Part shown: piece after piece, positions 42,600 to 54,840 of the stretch | Layout of the letters: each line of letters begins with the position of its first letter | Position numbering within the stretch: the first letter of the stretch is position 1 | DNA from: Capitulum mitella | Taxonomy: Eukaryota > Arthropoda > Thecostraca > Pollicipedomorpha > Pollicipedidae | DNA length: 64,000 nt | Direction of reading: 5' to 3' | Assembly: GCA_030062745.1 (NCBI GenBank) | Contig: CP099850.1 | Coordinates: 10,483,538 to 10,547,537, forward strand | Translations under genes and position numbers: made by a program | The notes under the pieces: generated by a model | Databases searched by the model: none | Seen by the model: the letters and a program-made list of their open reading frames with translations, nothing else | Told to the model about the DNA's origin: nothing

Positions 42600-43560
42600 C
42601 GCAGTCATGGATGTTGCGGTCACTTCTTGCGTAGTGGATCATATTGGCCACCCCGACTTTGTCGGCAGCGCGCGCGCGCCTGGGCACGCGCACCAGCATT
42701 TTGCGCGGCACTTCCGGGTCCAGAGCAGCGATCAGCTGGCGTATCCTGCACTTCAGGACGAAGTTGGATGTTGCATACCAGCTTCCTTGATAAACCGCCT
42801 GTTGAATGATGTCCCCAAACGTCCTCCATAAGACGTAGCTGGAACACACGGAGGGAACTGGTGTCACGTGTCGCATGCGGTAGTCCGGCATCTTCCATCA
42901 ACTCGAGGGTTTTCTTGGCATAATGAATGCTGGCTAAATCTGGCCAGAACAGCACATCCCTGCCGTGCTAGTTTTCGTCCATAGGCTCAGCCAAGGGGGC
43001 CCGGGGGCCCGCCCCCCCTTAGGCCCGCGTTTTTTTTTTGTGAAAACCACTGCGCATCGTCTTTCCTGCAGGCGATTTGCGTATGATTTCAATTCACACT
43101 GAGTTCCTGCCCCCCGTAAGAAAATCCTGGCTGCGCTCCTGTTCTCGTCCAGAAATGAGATGAGCACATCTCTCATGCACTCCTCAGGTACATGTTGCCA
43201 TTAACATTACCCGTATCCGGCATGGTAAATGAACTTTTCTCACTCCTTGGAGAGATGTCGAGCCACACGAGAAGTTTACGGGGGAACTTGCTTTCTAGCC
43301 TCAGTGGTACTTCTGCTGGACAGTCTCCACCAGGCCTGACATAGTATGTAAGGTTTCCTGGCATATGGCTCCCTTGGTAGGTGAAGTAGTTATCGTCGTC
43401 CATGACGATGTCAGATTTTTTCTCGATTTGACATGCGACCGCGCGACAGTTTTCGTCTGCAGGTCTTTTGGGCGACTCCTTGTTTTTGGGTGACCTGGGG
43501 CGCCTTCTTGCTCTTCCAGTACTGTATCTTGTTTCCTGCCAAGATGTTTTTCCCATCTAC
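42600..43560 (-). pseudogene. Decayed Tc1/mariner-type transposase
   Basis: Fragments in shifting frames match the DDE core of Tc1/mariner transposases. They are VMDDDNYFT (first Asp), FPRKLLVWLDISPR, then FWPDLASIHYAKKTLELME (second Asp), and MEDVWG (third acidic residue), followed in another frame by VYQGSWYATS. Stops, frameshifts and a nested 160-bp insertion make it inactive. It lies about 0.5 kb past the EMC2 poly(A) signal. The termini were not resolved. Confidence 0.75.
42982..43140. mobile_element. SINE-like insertion inside the transposase
   Basis: It splits the transposase between LDEN and the FWPDLA block. Flanks GTTTTCGTCCA (42971-42981) and GTTCTCGTCCA (43141-43151) match at ten of eleven bases, a target-site duplication. 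A related copy lies at 56140-56275. It has no coding capacity. Confidence 0.7.
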
Positions 43561-43719
43561 ACCCTAGAGATCCCAAAGCTTCCAGCCAAAATGCTTTGTG
43601 ACGGCTCTCGTTTTCCAGCTGCAGCTCGGATCAGCTTCCGCTGTCTTAATGTCCATTTTGTTAGTCGGTAGTGACTGCCAGCATGACAAACATTAGCACG
43701 ATTCTCGGGAATTGCCAGC

Positions 43720-46700
43720 GTTCTTTAAGATAGTCGCTCGCGGGACCCGAAAGGGTTCACAATGCCCCCAAATAAATGATTTGGGCTGTTCCAGGTTCAC
43801 CTGGGCAAGTCTCGCCGCAGTGTCAAGTGCACGTTGCGTTGATATTGGCTCCCTGACTGCAAATGAATTACAATGCCTCACAACTTTTTGTATGATTTTG
43901 AAGCCAACAAAGGGTGGCATGCACGAGCCCAATGCCTGTGTTGAGACCCGTAATGCTCAAGAAATATTCATGGTTAACAAGTGTCTCATTTCCTTGTGCC
44001 CACCCGTGATGTGTATTGTATAGGTCTGATTCAGCTCACCATTGCGCGGCGGAAGCTGCTGGCAGCATCGTGGGGGGAGGGGGGCGGTGAGGGGGGAGGG
44101 GAGAGAGACCCCGTAAAAGCCTACTTACCGCTGGCAAATCGGGTAAGTTAATTGCTCGATGGCGGAGCGGGCAGCACGTGACGCCCTTATCCCATTTGCC
44201 CGCGCGCATTCCCGATAAGCGGTAAGCAGGCGACCAGAGCGATGGCTAATTCGGTAAAGGCGACGGGGGGGGGGGGGTCGGAGCTGCCGAAGCGCGACAA
44301 CGTCCGGCGGTGGCGGCGCCGGCGGTCAATATTGACCTAGCACGGGACCGGGTCCGCTGCATGCGGAGGTCCGACTAATTGTGCCCAGCTCGAGAGCCGC
44401 CGACCGTGGCCATTGTGGCCGTGTTGTGGGCATCACGTGGGCGTTTTTTGCCGCCGTGCTGTGGGCTGGGCGGACTATCGACCTGGGAGACGGGGCAACT
44501 GCGCGGGGAACACAGGGCTGGCCGGCGGCGAGGCGTCAGCGTACATCACTGGACTTCGGAGCGTGCTGGCTGGGATTCTCTGGTGTTTATGCATGCTCTT
44601 CCTGACGAACAGTGAACACGGTTTCTAACGACTGGTCGAGTCATTTTAGATATTTAAGCGCCGCTAAAAAAGTCGGAATACGCAGCCACGCGGCAACACC
44701 TGTTACTGATGCAGCGAAACACCTCATGGCTCAGGGGTGTGCCTGGGCCCGAGTTCAGTGGTTCAAACTGGTTAAGCCGGCGATTGGGTCCTATATACGG
44801 AACAAGCTGGCCCGGCAACTGTGCAAACGAGGCCTAAACTCACGTTGACGCAGTGAATGGCCCGTTCGGGCGTCAAAAAGGAGTGCAGAATCTGCTTCGA
44901 ATGCTGTTATCAGCACCCCGAAGTTGAACTGACACTTCGCAGATATTGGCTTGACTGTTTCGAAGCAGGTTAACACACCGGCATCGTGTCTGCCCGTTCA
45001 TTTCCCTGGGGTCTCCATAGCGATTTCCCTGGATGCGTTCTGTGCAAAGTCGTCACCTACCATGCCGTCGCGAATTAAGTTCTTGACACTTTTGAAAGGT
45101 CAGCCTCGTGCAGCTTATGCAGTTTTTTCGAGATCCGCCTACTACGTTTATTGCCCACCATGGTGTGATTGCCGGACGGGTGGTGTTTGGACTAATGTGC
45201 GATTATTTTTCATTTATCACCAGTTTCATCTGAATTATCACGGTCTTAGACCGAACCACGCTTTACTGACGTAACATTTTTTTCCGTCACAGACGAAGCT
45301 GCCCGCATTGAAGTCCTCCTGCAGAACCACTATCGCATGCCTTCTCGACTCACTCGACTCGACAAAGTATTTAAATGTGATGTACCTGCAACAACCCACT
45401 TCCAGTCAGTTCAGTCGCGCGTTCCTACCGGAGCTCGCGTTGCGTCAGGACCTTTTTTAAATCCCTCAGGCGCTCAGCGCTAGGACCTTTAATGTGCTCG
45501 ATATATGCCAATGTTTTGCCGTTCCATGTCGACGCCGTCAGCATAGTTCATCATGCCACGGCGCTAGGATCTTACAGTCTTAGAGACCCAACGGTGTTGA
45601 CGCTATGATCTGCGTCTCAAAATACGACCTGACACTTCTTTCTAGCTGGTGCGGTAAAAGCTGATGAAAATCAAAGCTGAAAACACTCATTTCCTTAGAC
45701 CCAGCACTCGTCAAAACACTCATTAGCTGCCACCAGTCAGTTTAAAGTTTGCGGTGCGAGCATCACTGGTTCTTCCGCCGGAAAAACCTTGTCTGTTTTG
45801 TTGATTAGCTTCAGTCTAAATCAACACAGCCTTCCTGAGTTGGTTCTGGGGGCTGGCCCACAGCCTGGTGCGATCCGGTGTCAGGTACTGTTCGAGCACC
45901 TACGTAGCCAGCAACACCATACAAAAGAGAAGTCTGCAAATAGCCCTAGGTTACGCGGTTTCGCCATAATTCCTGGTCGCGAAAAGTCTGATCGCAGCAA
46001 TGATGCTCAGAAACATTCACTAGCTCCCTCTTAGGAACTTAATTTTGTACCACACCCAAGGCACTCGGAAAAAAAACTTTTTTGTTCGCAGCAATGATGA
46101 TCGAAACATTCACTAACTCTCTCCTAGCAACTTAATTTTTTACCACACCCAAGGCACTCCGAAAAAATCTGTCATCAACGGTCTTTAGGCATACAATTCA
46201 TCATCTTACCACCAATCAATTTTATGGTTTTCCGACATCCGTAACGTGACAGAATCAAGAGGACAACAATATATGTATTATGCAATGACTGAATATAACG
46301 GCCTGGCCCAACGTTTACGCGATGTAAACCTTCCTCTTTTCAGAAACACCCCAAAATGTATTGTAACTTGGCTGATTATTTTTGCGTTTTTGTGGGGATT
46401 TTACTACCAGTACAGTTAGGTTCTTTTTCACCATGTGTCGTAGCACGTTTTTAACATTAGCCCTAGCGTGCGGTAAACAGTTTTCGGCCCGCTGAGATGC
46501 AGTGTTAATTGGTCAAAGCTTTCGGCCCGCTGGACATTTATGTTTTTTTTCTGTTTTACGTTGTTTTTTTGTTACGTTTTTCATGTTTCTTATGCATGTT
46601 TTTTTTACGCATCTTCTAAAAATGAGGTACCCGTAACCTATGAAGCATTTAGTTCACTTACGTCAACGACCTCGCAAACCAACGGCCAAGTGTAATCAGT

Positions 46701-49700
46701 GTAACAAACAAAATGCCGACAACATGCCAAGTGTTGTATCAGCTTTCGCGAGGAAACTGCAATAACTTCGGAACACCCGAGTCGCTCCAGCTACGTCCGC
46801 CGCTGTCGACGTGGATGCTGCTCTGCCGCTTGTGGTCCCACTGAAGCGGACCCCAGTCATCACGTTCGTGCAGGATGCCTTCTGTACGCTCATACCATAT
46901 TCTGTACTCATTTTCATGCATAAGACGCCCGGTCGCAGGTCTTGGTTAGGCGCTCGTTGAGTTTTATTTACCCGGTGCCCATGGGGTACATAGAATTTCA
47001 GCCTCACATCGCCCCATCTCGGCCGGCGGCTCTCGTCACGGCCCCCTGCGGCCGAACAGCATCATGTGCCCTCAGAGTATGCGCTGGAGGGCCTCGGGCC
47101 TGCTCGACCCAGACCTGCGTCCTGCAGCATCTGCTCTCCCGTTTTACTGATAGCGAGCGCTTGATTCGGGCAATTGCCCTTCCCCTCAGACTTGAGGAGC
47201 TTAAGTTTAGCCTTTTTGACATCTCTCAGCCCTTGGTAATCTGCATCCCTCTCAACGTCCCCCTTGCCGATCTCTTTAACATACCGACCAAGAATTGAGG
47301 CCTGGCAACGCATAGAGCTGGTCTCGTAATCGCCACCGTCGGTTTTTTCAATTCCATTGCATATAAACAGAGCAACTTGTTGATTCCGCCTTTATCCAAG
47401 TGCTTTGGGTCTCCAATGCCAGTCGTCGCCGCGAAGTCCTTCAGATTTCTAACCCACTAGGCAGTAGCCAGTTCTTCAGTTGGTGGAATCACTTCCTGCA
47501 GTATGTATAAAATCTTTGATCTCGCCATCTTCCTGGTCACCGATGTCATAGCCCAGACAATGTGGGAAATACGGTTTTTGCTTCTCCATGCGATCAAGCG
47601 ACATATGACAAAACCATACCTCACTGAGGCCGGAATAACTTTCCTTGACATCGGTCGTCGTTGAATTTCCCATCCTGGACCTTCGTTCTCGGGCGGAAAA
47701 TGCAACGACTCCGGTCCTGAAAATTATTTTGCCGGCCCCGTGTGGTATTATATAATTCTGCTCATGACGAGCGGCCTGCGACAGGCTGTGTGGGTGCGCG
47801 TTGTTGGCTTCCCCGTGTTCCATCCATTCGGCTGAGATGCGAGGCCTGTAACAGCCGGTTAAACGGGTCGGCCTTTTGATGTGCAATACATTGCAATGCA
47901 TTGTCCCGGATTCAGTCTGACTTGGACCTACAAACGGTGATGCAGCAGACCCATGTTTGCCGACTGTAAAGGAATTATTCATAGTGAGCTGGCATGAAGG
48001 ACTGACTGAGGTTTAAGCAGCGGCAAGGGACCTCGCACTTCTTTTTTTGGTGATCTTATCGATATGTAGAGGATCTGTCACTGGGAGGTCCTGACAAGGA
48101 CTTGTCATAGTTTTTAATACACTTAAATAAGTCCGTGTACCCATAATGCTGAAGCCGGTATCGGCAAATTTATCGGTAACACCTTTTATAACTGATTTTC
48201 AGTCACTTTGCACAACCAGACTACTCGCATTAATCAAAAGTTTATCTCATTTACGCAAGTATTTTGAAAATTTGTACAGAGTAGCATGTTGAGGCTAAGG
48301 CACTCGTTACCATTGTGTTTTTGAGAGAAATACGAGAAGAGGAATACGACAGCCCTGTTAGACTTTCACAGCATTATCTGGAAAGCTCACGGATCTGCCA
48401 AACAGGAGACAAGAGCTTCCGTCTCCGATTTTGGCGGAATTTTACGTTGCGCCTATTGACTATTGACGCCTATTGACGCAAGGAATGGAACGCCAAAAAA
48501 CGTCCCTGTCTCTGTCCGCGTCCCAGCTTTTGACCAGTGGCAGAGCCTACGGTCGACCTTGCCGTATTGTGAATGAAGACGAAAACTTTTACTGATATAA
48601 ATGGCCCGTCCAATTCCGTACAGTTCCAGGAAACTTAGCACCGGATTAGCCTGCGAAAAATTAGAAGGCACAAAAACAGAGTCAGAAACGCCGGCTGCTC
48701 CTTACAGTCGTCATTGCAGAACAGAACAGCAGAAACATTCCCAGGATCCCCGCATCCCAACACTAAGCCCGTGAGCCTGTGCTCAGCCTGGCTCAAATTT
48801 AATGAGAAGTCGAGGACACGAGGGCCAAAAGCTGGATCGTCTCTGCCTTCTCAGATCCGCTTACATGGCTGAACTGGTGCGGTTGGCATAATATATCTCT
48901 GCACCGAAGAGACACCAAGGGTAGGGTTAATATGAAACGCACGGCCAGACGAACGCTGTATTGGTACGTTTTAACAGCAATGACTTCAAAACCACCTTTT
49001 CAATGATTTAGACAGAACACTGCCGTTCGATCCACGTTTCTTACGGACCAAACTGCGATGACAGAGTACGTGCCATTCTAGCGATATGTTTGAGCCGACG
49101 CCATGGAGATTTCGTGCAATTTTCAAATTATGGCCACAGAAAGACCTTTTTCTCACTTCCCTGCTCTTTTCATCACGTTTAATGGGGAAGTGATGCGCTT
49201 GATCACCACCAGTCGTGGGTTGCCAGTCGGCTTAACGTTTTGTCACAGAATCCAGTTAAAATAGTAAGCTCTTCTTTTGTTCGATACAATAAGAATCAAA
49301 CGAAAGCAAATCGAAAAGCAAAATTGTAGCATCAAAACGGAGACGTAACACGTCCATAGCTCTTTGCAAAGCCTAAATTATGAATAGTTAAATGGTGCGA
49401 CTGCAAACCATGTGAGATATTTTCGTGGCCTTTTTATGGCCGCAAACCGTTTTGTCCTTAATAACAATAGGTTCTAATTATAGGTTCTAAAAATAAGTTC
49501 TATACGTCCTAGCTGTTCACAATGGACGCTGTCTGCAGCAGTCGCTGCCATTTCACGTTGATGGCTGTCAGTAAACGCACTGGGCGAGAAGCCAGCCACC
49601 ACAAGACATCACCTTATTGCATCGTGTGATAGGGCAAATGAGTTCAAGGTTGATGGCACCATTTCGTACGGCATCTAAAGGTCACGCTGCAGAAAACCTT

Positions 49701-51254
49701 CCGTCCCGCGAACAATAAACTTAATCCTAATGGCCCTTTCGGACGCACAGAGTGACTCCAGCGCGCTTCTGTATTGACGCTGACTGTATTGACGCTGACT
49801 GTTCAGAGCGTTCTCAATGCAATCAGCAATTTTTATACTTCAGCAGGTCGGTTTATTCAGACAGTATTGGTCTCAACGTGGAAACTTTTCACGAGTGCTA
49901 CTGAACTAGTCCTTCCGTGTTCTTCCGTATGTTTTTTAGCTATCGCTGTTAAGTGTGAAGTATTAAACTTCCCGTCCCTCCTATGGCGACTGCACCATGG
50001 CAACTCGGTAGATTCTGAATTTAAATGCATGCTATTCTCCGGTCGATTTTTTCAACCAAACGTCGTGAGTGCCTAGGCAGGATCGTGCAGGACCGTTTGG
50101 TGTAAAGCTGAACTTAATGAATTATCTTTGGTAGGTGATACCGAAAAATTAAGCACTTGGAATAGGCATTGTTTATTAACCATTTGTTGGACAAGAGTCA
50201 TATTTGCATTGAGAATTTCTGGCGGGTAGATGCCCATATGCCGGCAGCTTCCGTGAGTACGTCGGCATGTCAGAACTTTCGCCAGGACGCATGCAGAGCT
50301 GTCTGCACAGTGTGGTCAAGCCTTTAGAACTGCCTTTGGCTTCCTGCTCCTCGTGGTCACGGTTCAGTTATGGCTGTCGCTTCAGGGAGTGGCGTTGACG
50401 ATGGTCTTTTGGCGAGACGGAGTCTTATGCCGATGTCGCGATGTTGCGTACGCTTTCTTCTTGCACGTTTCTCATTTTAAACTCTTTTACGTGTCATCGT
50501 TTTCCAGTACGTATGCACTCTATTACGCTCACTTGTGTTGTTTTCTTTTTTTTTTACTAACGCGGCCAAAGAGAGAGATTGACTCGGTCCCCCACTAGTA
50601 ATTCAAACACTAACAGGGATGGAGGGTTCGCGTGAACAGCATGTGACAATTCTTTCAGCTTTCTACAATAAAGGCAGATATCTCCATGCAGCTCTTACTA
50701 TTGTATCCCAAATCATGCGGGGTCATGTAGCTGTTCCATACCGTTCCAGAGCTGCAGAGATAAATTGCATGGTGGGCTCAGTCGGCCCTTTCATGAGGCG
50801 AAGGTTGATACTGCGTGATGATGAGGATGGTTTAAACCGTGGACTGATCCAAGCCTGAATAATGCGATCTTGTCCTTGGACGAGAGAGCTTCAGATATGT
50901 TTCAACATTATTTCTCGAACCTACCACGAAAATACTGACTAAAAACAATTTGTGCCATCAGAAAAGTTCCCCAAATTTCCCACTTTTTTTGGATTATTTC
51001 ATTTTGCGACGTGAACTAAATGTCGATGCGCCATCTAGATTTGGACGTTTCATATCACTCGTACATCCAGAACCGGATCGCTGATTACTGCCCATTTGGG
51101 ATTCCGAATCCCATCCTAGACATTCCATTTGACCTGTTTAAGTTACGTGCCGTGGCAACAGAAGGAGCCTTATGCACGGATGTATTACCATTGATGAACT
51201 CATTTTCGCATTTCTGTTAACATCTGGTTCAACACAGCAATAACATCCGACTAG
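43720..51254. other. Gene-poor stretch
   Basis: I find no convincing exon. A GA/GC-rich patch lies at 44040-44600, and a TATTTAAAT with TCAGT motifs at 45368-45415 may be a chance core-promoter match. The interval 46700-47980 has several minus-strand frames resembling broken transposon protein, which I cannot identify. Confidence 0.35.
45993..46168. repeat. 94-bp direct duplication
   Basis: Two copies begin CGCAGCAATGATG at 45993 and 46087 and share CCACACCCAAGGCACTC. Confidence 0.9.
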
Positions 51255-51908
51255 CTATGCGATTGTACTCGTTGGGTGACATTTTCTTGCCTTCTGCTTC
51301 ATATTGCTTGGGCGGCATGGCTGGAATGTTGAAATGAGCATACGTGTTCCGTCCGCTGGGTTGGCACCGACAATATCACGACACGCGGTTTCCAGAGTTC
51401 CTCGCTGGGAGCCAGACGATGACAGTACGACAATTGGCGTTTGGGAGAACGGACCTTCAAAATGATTGTCTTGGTGAAATAGAAAATCGGTCAAAAATCC
51501 CGTAAGAGACAATTTATTAGTTTGTAACAAATACACCGTAAAATGGGTTGAACAGATTACGTAATAAAAAAACAAACAAAAAACAATGAACTCAAAGGCA
51601 ACTCGGTATAGGCTGCATATGGCTGTGTCGTGTTGCACGCAGAAAATGAAAACAAACCTTCCTGGGCTCACGCCTGACGATGGAGCCGGCCAAAAAGTGA
51701 ACACTTCCGCCGAGCACCAAAAAGTTAGTGGCGTTAGAAAAATGTCTAAAATGCCATCACCACCGAAACAAGTGCTCAAGCTGGTAGGGTGAAGCGGGCT
51801 ATGAAATGTCAACGGCAGTCCGGAACCGGGGGATGCACTTAAAACAGCGACACCTCTTTCGATGGCAGATAACAAAACAATGACAAACGCCCAAACGAGC
51901 CCGACCAT
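51255..51908 (-). CDS. Candidate secreted protein, unknown
   Basis: The frame is open for 217 codons. It starts MVGLVWAFVIVLLSAIERG, a plausible signal peptide with cleavage near VLSA. Internally, a GTGAGC donor at 51671 and a T-rich tract ending CCAAG at 51470 would define an intron (51470-51671), making exon 1 51672-51908 and exon 2 start at 51469. Spliced or unspliced, I recognise no family. The ORF length alone is only mildly unexpected by chance. Confidence 0.25.
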   Translation of the reverse strand: MVGLVWAFVIVLLSAIERGVAVLSASPGSGLPLTFHSPLHPTSLSTCFGGDGILDIFLTPLTFWCSAEVFTFWPAPSSGVSPGRFVFIFCVQHDTAICSLYRVAFEFIVFCLFFYYVICSTHFTVYLLQTNKLSLTGFLTDFLFHQDNHFEGPFSQTPIVVLSSSGSQRGTLETACRDIVGANPADGTRMLISTFQPCRPSNMKQKARKCHPTSTIA

Positions 51909-53606
51909 GACGACAGCCGATCAACGTCGTGGATAATCAGCATCCATTAGCAACGTCCATCGTCAGTCCCTTCCCGACTGATACGCAACTCTTGACGCAT
52001 CAGGAGTGAACAGGACTACCGGTCATCGGAACACCCGTCCCGAAGCACACAGGAGTCCTGCTGAATGGGGAGTCAACAGGACTCTTCACAGCGCGACATC
52101 TGTGGTTGTCATGTTGCCACTTCCCGCGTGCGCTTTTCGCGAAGACTCTTGAGATATTGAGGGACGCTCACGGGCAGCCTCATTGTTTTAAGGCGTACTG
52201 TTTACATCACTGCCTGACAGCTTCTGAAGGAGCCAGCGGGAAGAGGGGAACTTGCACACTGGCTTGCAGTAAAGGTCTCTGTGGCTCTGTGGCCCGTTCA
52301 TTTACTAAATACGTGAGAGATTGCTAAATGGCAGATTTGAGTTGAAAAAGACGATACGAAAAGGTCGATCTGCAAACGGAAGGAACTGTTCTAGAAGTAG
52401 CATTATTCTTGAAAACTATTTCATTGCTCATTACCGGTAACAACTAAAAAAACTGCATTCGTGTATTTTCCGTATGACGTTCTGAGCAAGTTTTTTTTGC
52501 TATGGAACTTTCGCCACCTTATGTTTACCGACGCATTCCAAATTTACTCTAGCTTTCCTTTTTTGGAATACAAATTGCCCCTAGATTCCGGTGGTGCGTG
52601 CTTCTTTGTTAATTCTATTAGGCAAAAACGTCAAGTCTGAGATCGAAAACAAAGGGCATTTTTCCTCTCAGCAAACGCGGAATCTACATGAGGTTTAAAG
52701 CTTTACTCTGACACTATAAACCAAAGGAAGGGAGCAACACCGTGACAATTAAACTTATCTTTTTTGATGTTTGATGTCATTGAGCAAAGTCACTGCTTTG
52801 TCCAGTCTAAAGCCTTTTCTTCCCATGGTTCACCGTCGTGCATTAATGGACTCTATGGACCGTAATTTTTGAATTTTAATCCTAATGGACTGTATTTTTT
52901 AAAATTTTTATCCTATTGGACTGTAATTTTTTAATCAACGATGGAGAGATTCCTTACTGGTTGTTTTCTCCTCTGTCCTCTGAGTACTGATAATGCCATT
53001 CCCTCAGAAAATCATTTGGAGAAAGAATGTGTAGCAATGGCTGATAAAAATCCATCATCTTAACAGCTGACCGTCCGCCTGCTCGTCGATGAGACCGCAA
53101 CCCTTACTAATCAGGCAAGATAGGGGCCTGTAGGATCCCTTATGGCTAGCCGGACGTAGCAATTAACGGCAACGGCATGCGCTTGAGTATGAAGATGACT
53201 AGAATAATTCCGACTCGCTAGAGATACTTCATCCCAACAGCAGCCTATTCGTAACACCCCTCGCCCAACTTCAAGTGCGTAATAAAGAGAGATTCTTTCA
53301 AAGTTCCGGCGGTGGATTTCCCGGGGCCATTGAGAGGACATATTAGAAAAGTCGTCCGGCGGCCTGCCTTGCGCGTCTCATCCGATCAGCCTGCAGAACT
53401 TGGCCGCCGCCCGGCTCGTCTCTCCGGGTTACCACATGCTCCCATATCACGTGTTGGCAGCGCCGCCCGCACCACCGCAGCGGGACCGGCCCGGAGGCGG
53501 AGCGAGGTCACGCCGCCGCCTGGGGACCTGGCGGCGGCCGGGCCGCGCCGCGGGGGCGGGTGTTGTCTGAGCTCTCGTTCGGTGGCGGAGGCGCCCCGGA
53601 TCGGCC
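51909..53606. other. No gene seen
   Basis: There is AT-rich spacer with a 30-40 bp repeat (AATGGACTGTA, 52844-52940). The right end, from about 53320, rises to a GC-rich patch next to the unknown minus-strand gene. Confidence 0.4.
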
Positions 53607-54527
53607 TCAGCTCTGCTGAAGCACGGGGCTGCCGTTGGGCAGGTCCGGCGTCTTCAGTGGGCCGGGCGCCACGGCCGCCGCCGAGCCCTGTCGGCAGACG
53701 CACGCACGCCGGGTCACGGACCGGCCCACGTTCCGCTCACGTTGCGAGGACACACAGCTGAGTGGCTTGGAACGAACAAGGTCTGTCCGCGCTGTCCCAG
53801 CAGAGAGATTATTTTGGTATGGATCGTTTAAGTGAGAACGAATTGCTGTTGGTCGGTGTTGGTGCAACTAATATGCAAGCTTTATTGGTCTAAACATGAG
53901 AGCTGCAATGAATTTTTGCGCCACCATAAGCCTTCATTACATTTACGAGCATTTATGTTTTGGATTAGTAGCTCTAAAACAGCGGGACTCGAATACGACT
54001 GGGCACAAATGACGGCCTGCAGATATCGATATCGTGCAGGTAGACTGTGCAGCGTCATGGACGGTGAAAAAAAGCTAACAGCATGTTTCGATATCGTGCA
54101 GGTAGACTGTGCAGCGTCATGGACGGTGAAAAAAAGCTAACAGCATGTTTATGCATAATCTACGTGACACTCAATTCCGTCGTGCAACTGGATATCTTGG
54201 AACGCTTTTCAACGCAGTTCACAAACATCCTCCGCGCATTTCAGCGCTGCAACCCTATCCGACTGAAGGCAGAGCAAACCGGAGCGAGTCTGCGTACACA
54301 AAGTGCCTGCTGGCAGCAACCATATCCAGCGTGAAATAGCTGATGCCTATCGTCGCGACGGCGCCGGCGCCGCCGGGCGCGCAACGCCGCCGTCGGCGGC
54401 GACTCACGTTCGTCGCGTCGGCGCCGACGCTGGAGCCGTTCGAGACGGCCTGGCCGGGCGATCCCACGTCCTTGACCTCGGCGTCGCGCGCGCTGGAGTC
54501 AGATGCGGCCGCTTCTGAGCGCGTGTC
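53607..54527 (-). CDS. 3' exons of an unidentified minus-strand gene
   Basis: The last exon (53607-53687) follows acceptor CGACAG and encodes GSAAAVAPGPLKTPDLPNGS and then PVLQQS with TGA. The previous exon (54408-54527, 120 bases, phase 0 at both ends) follows TTTACAG, reads DTRSEAAASDSSARDAEVKD and onward to SSVGADATN, and ends at GTGAGT. Good sites at three junctions, matching phases and GC-rich third positions argue for a real acidic, Ala/Ser-rich C-terminal tail. I cannot name the protein. A weak further exon may be 59071-59128 (ending PPPVDAV, phase 0). Confidence 0.45.
54027..54150. repeat. Perfect 62-bp tandem duplication
   Basis: Copies at 54027-54088 and 54089-54150 start CGATATCGTGCAGG and appear identical. 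They lie in the intron of the unknown minus-strand gene. Confidence 0.95.
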
Positions 54528-54578
54528 CTGTAAAGTTGAACATGGCGTCATCACTGACCCACGTTTACCGGTTGGCTT

Positions 54579-54840
54579 CATATGGTTAATGGCAGAGTAG
54601 CCACTGGGCATCTGCCGCCTGTCGGCCTCATATGGTTAACAGCAGCGGAGCCACTGAGCTGCCACTGCCCGCCAGCCTCTCACAGTTTACAGCGCGGAGT
54701 AAACCACCGAGCCTCCATTTCCCGTCAGCCCCATATGGTTAATGGCAGTGTAACCACTCAATCCTACGCTGATCGTCAAGCTCGTGTCGTTAATAGCGGC
54801 ATAACCACTGGGCCAACCTCCGGCTACCGGCCTTGCTTGA
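54579..54840. repeat. About 51-bp tandem repeat
   Basis: Five diverged copies contain CATATGGTTAATGGCAG, at 54579, 54629, 54681, 54732 and 54783. Confidence 0.85.
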
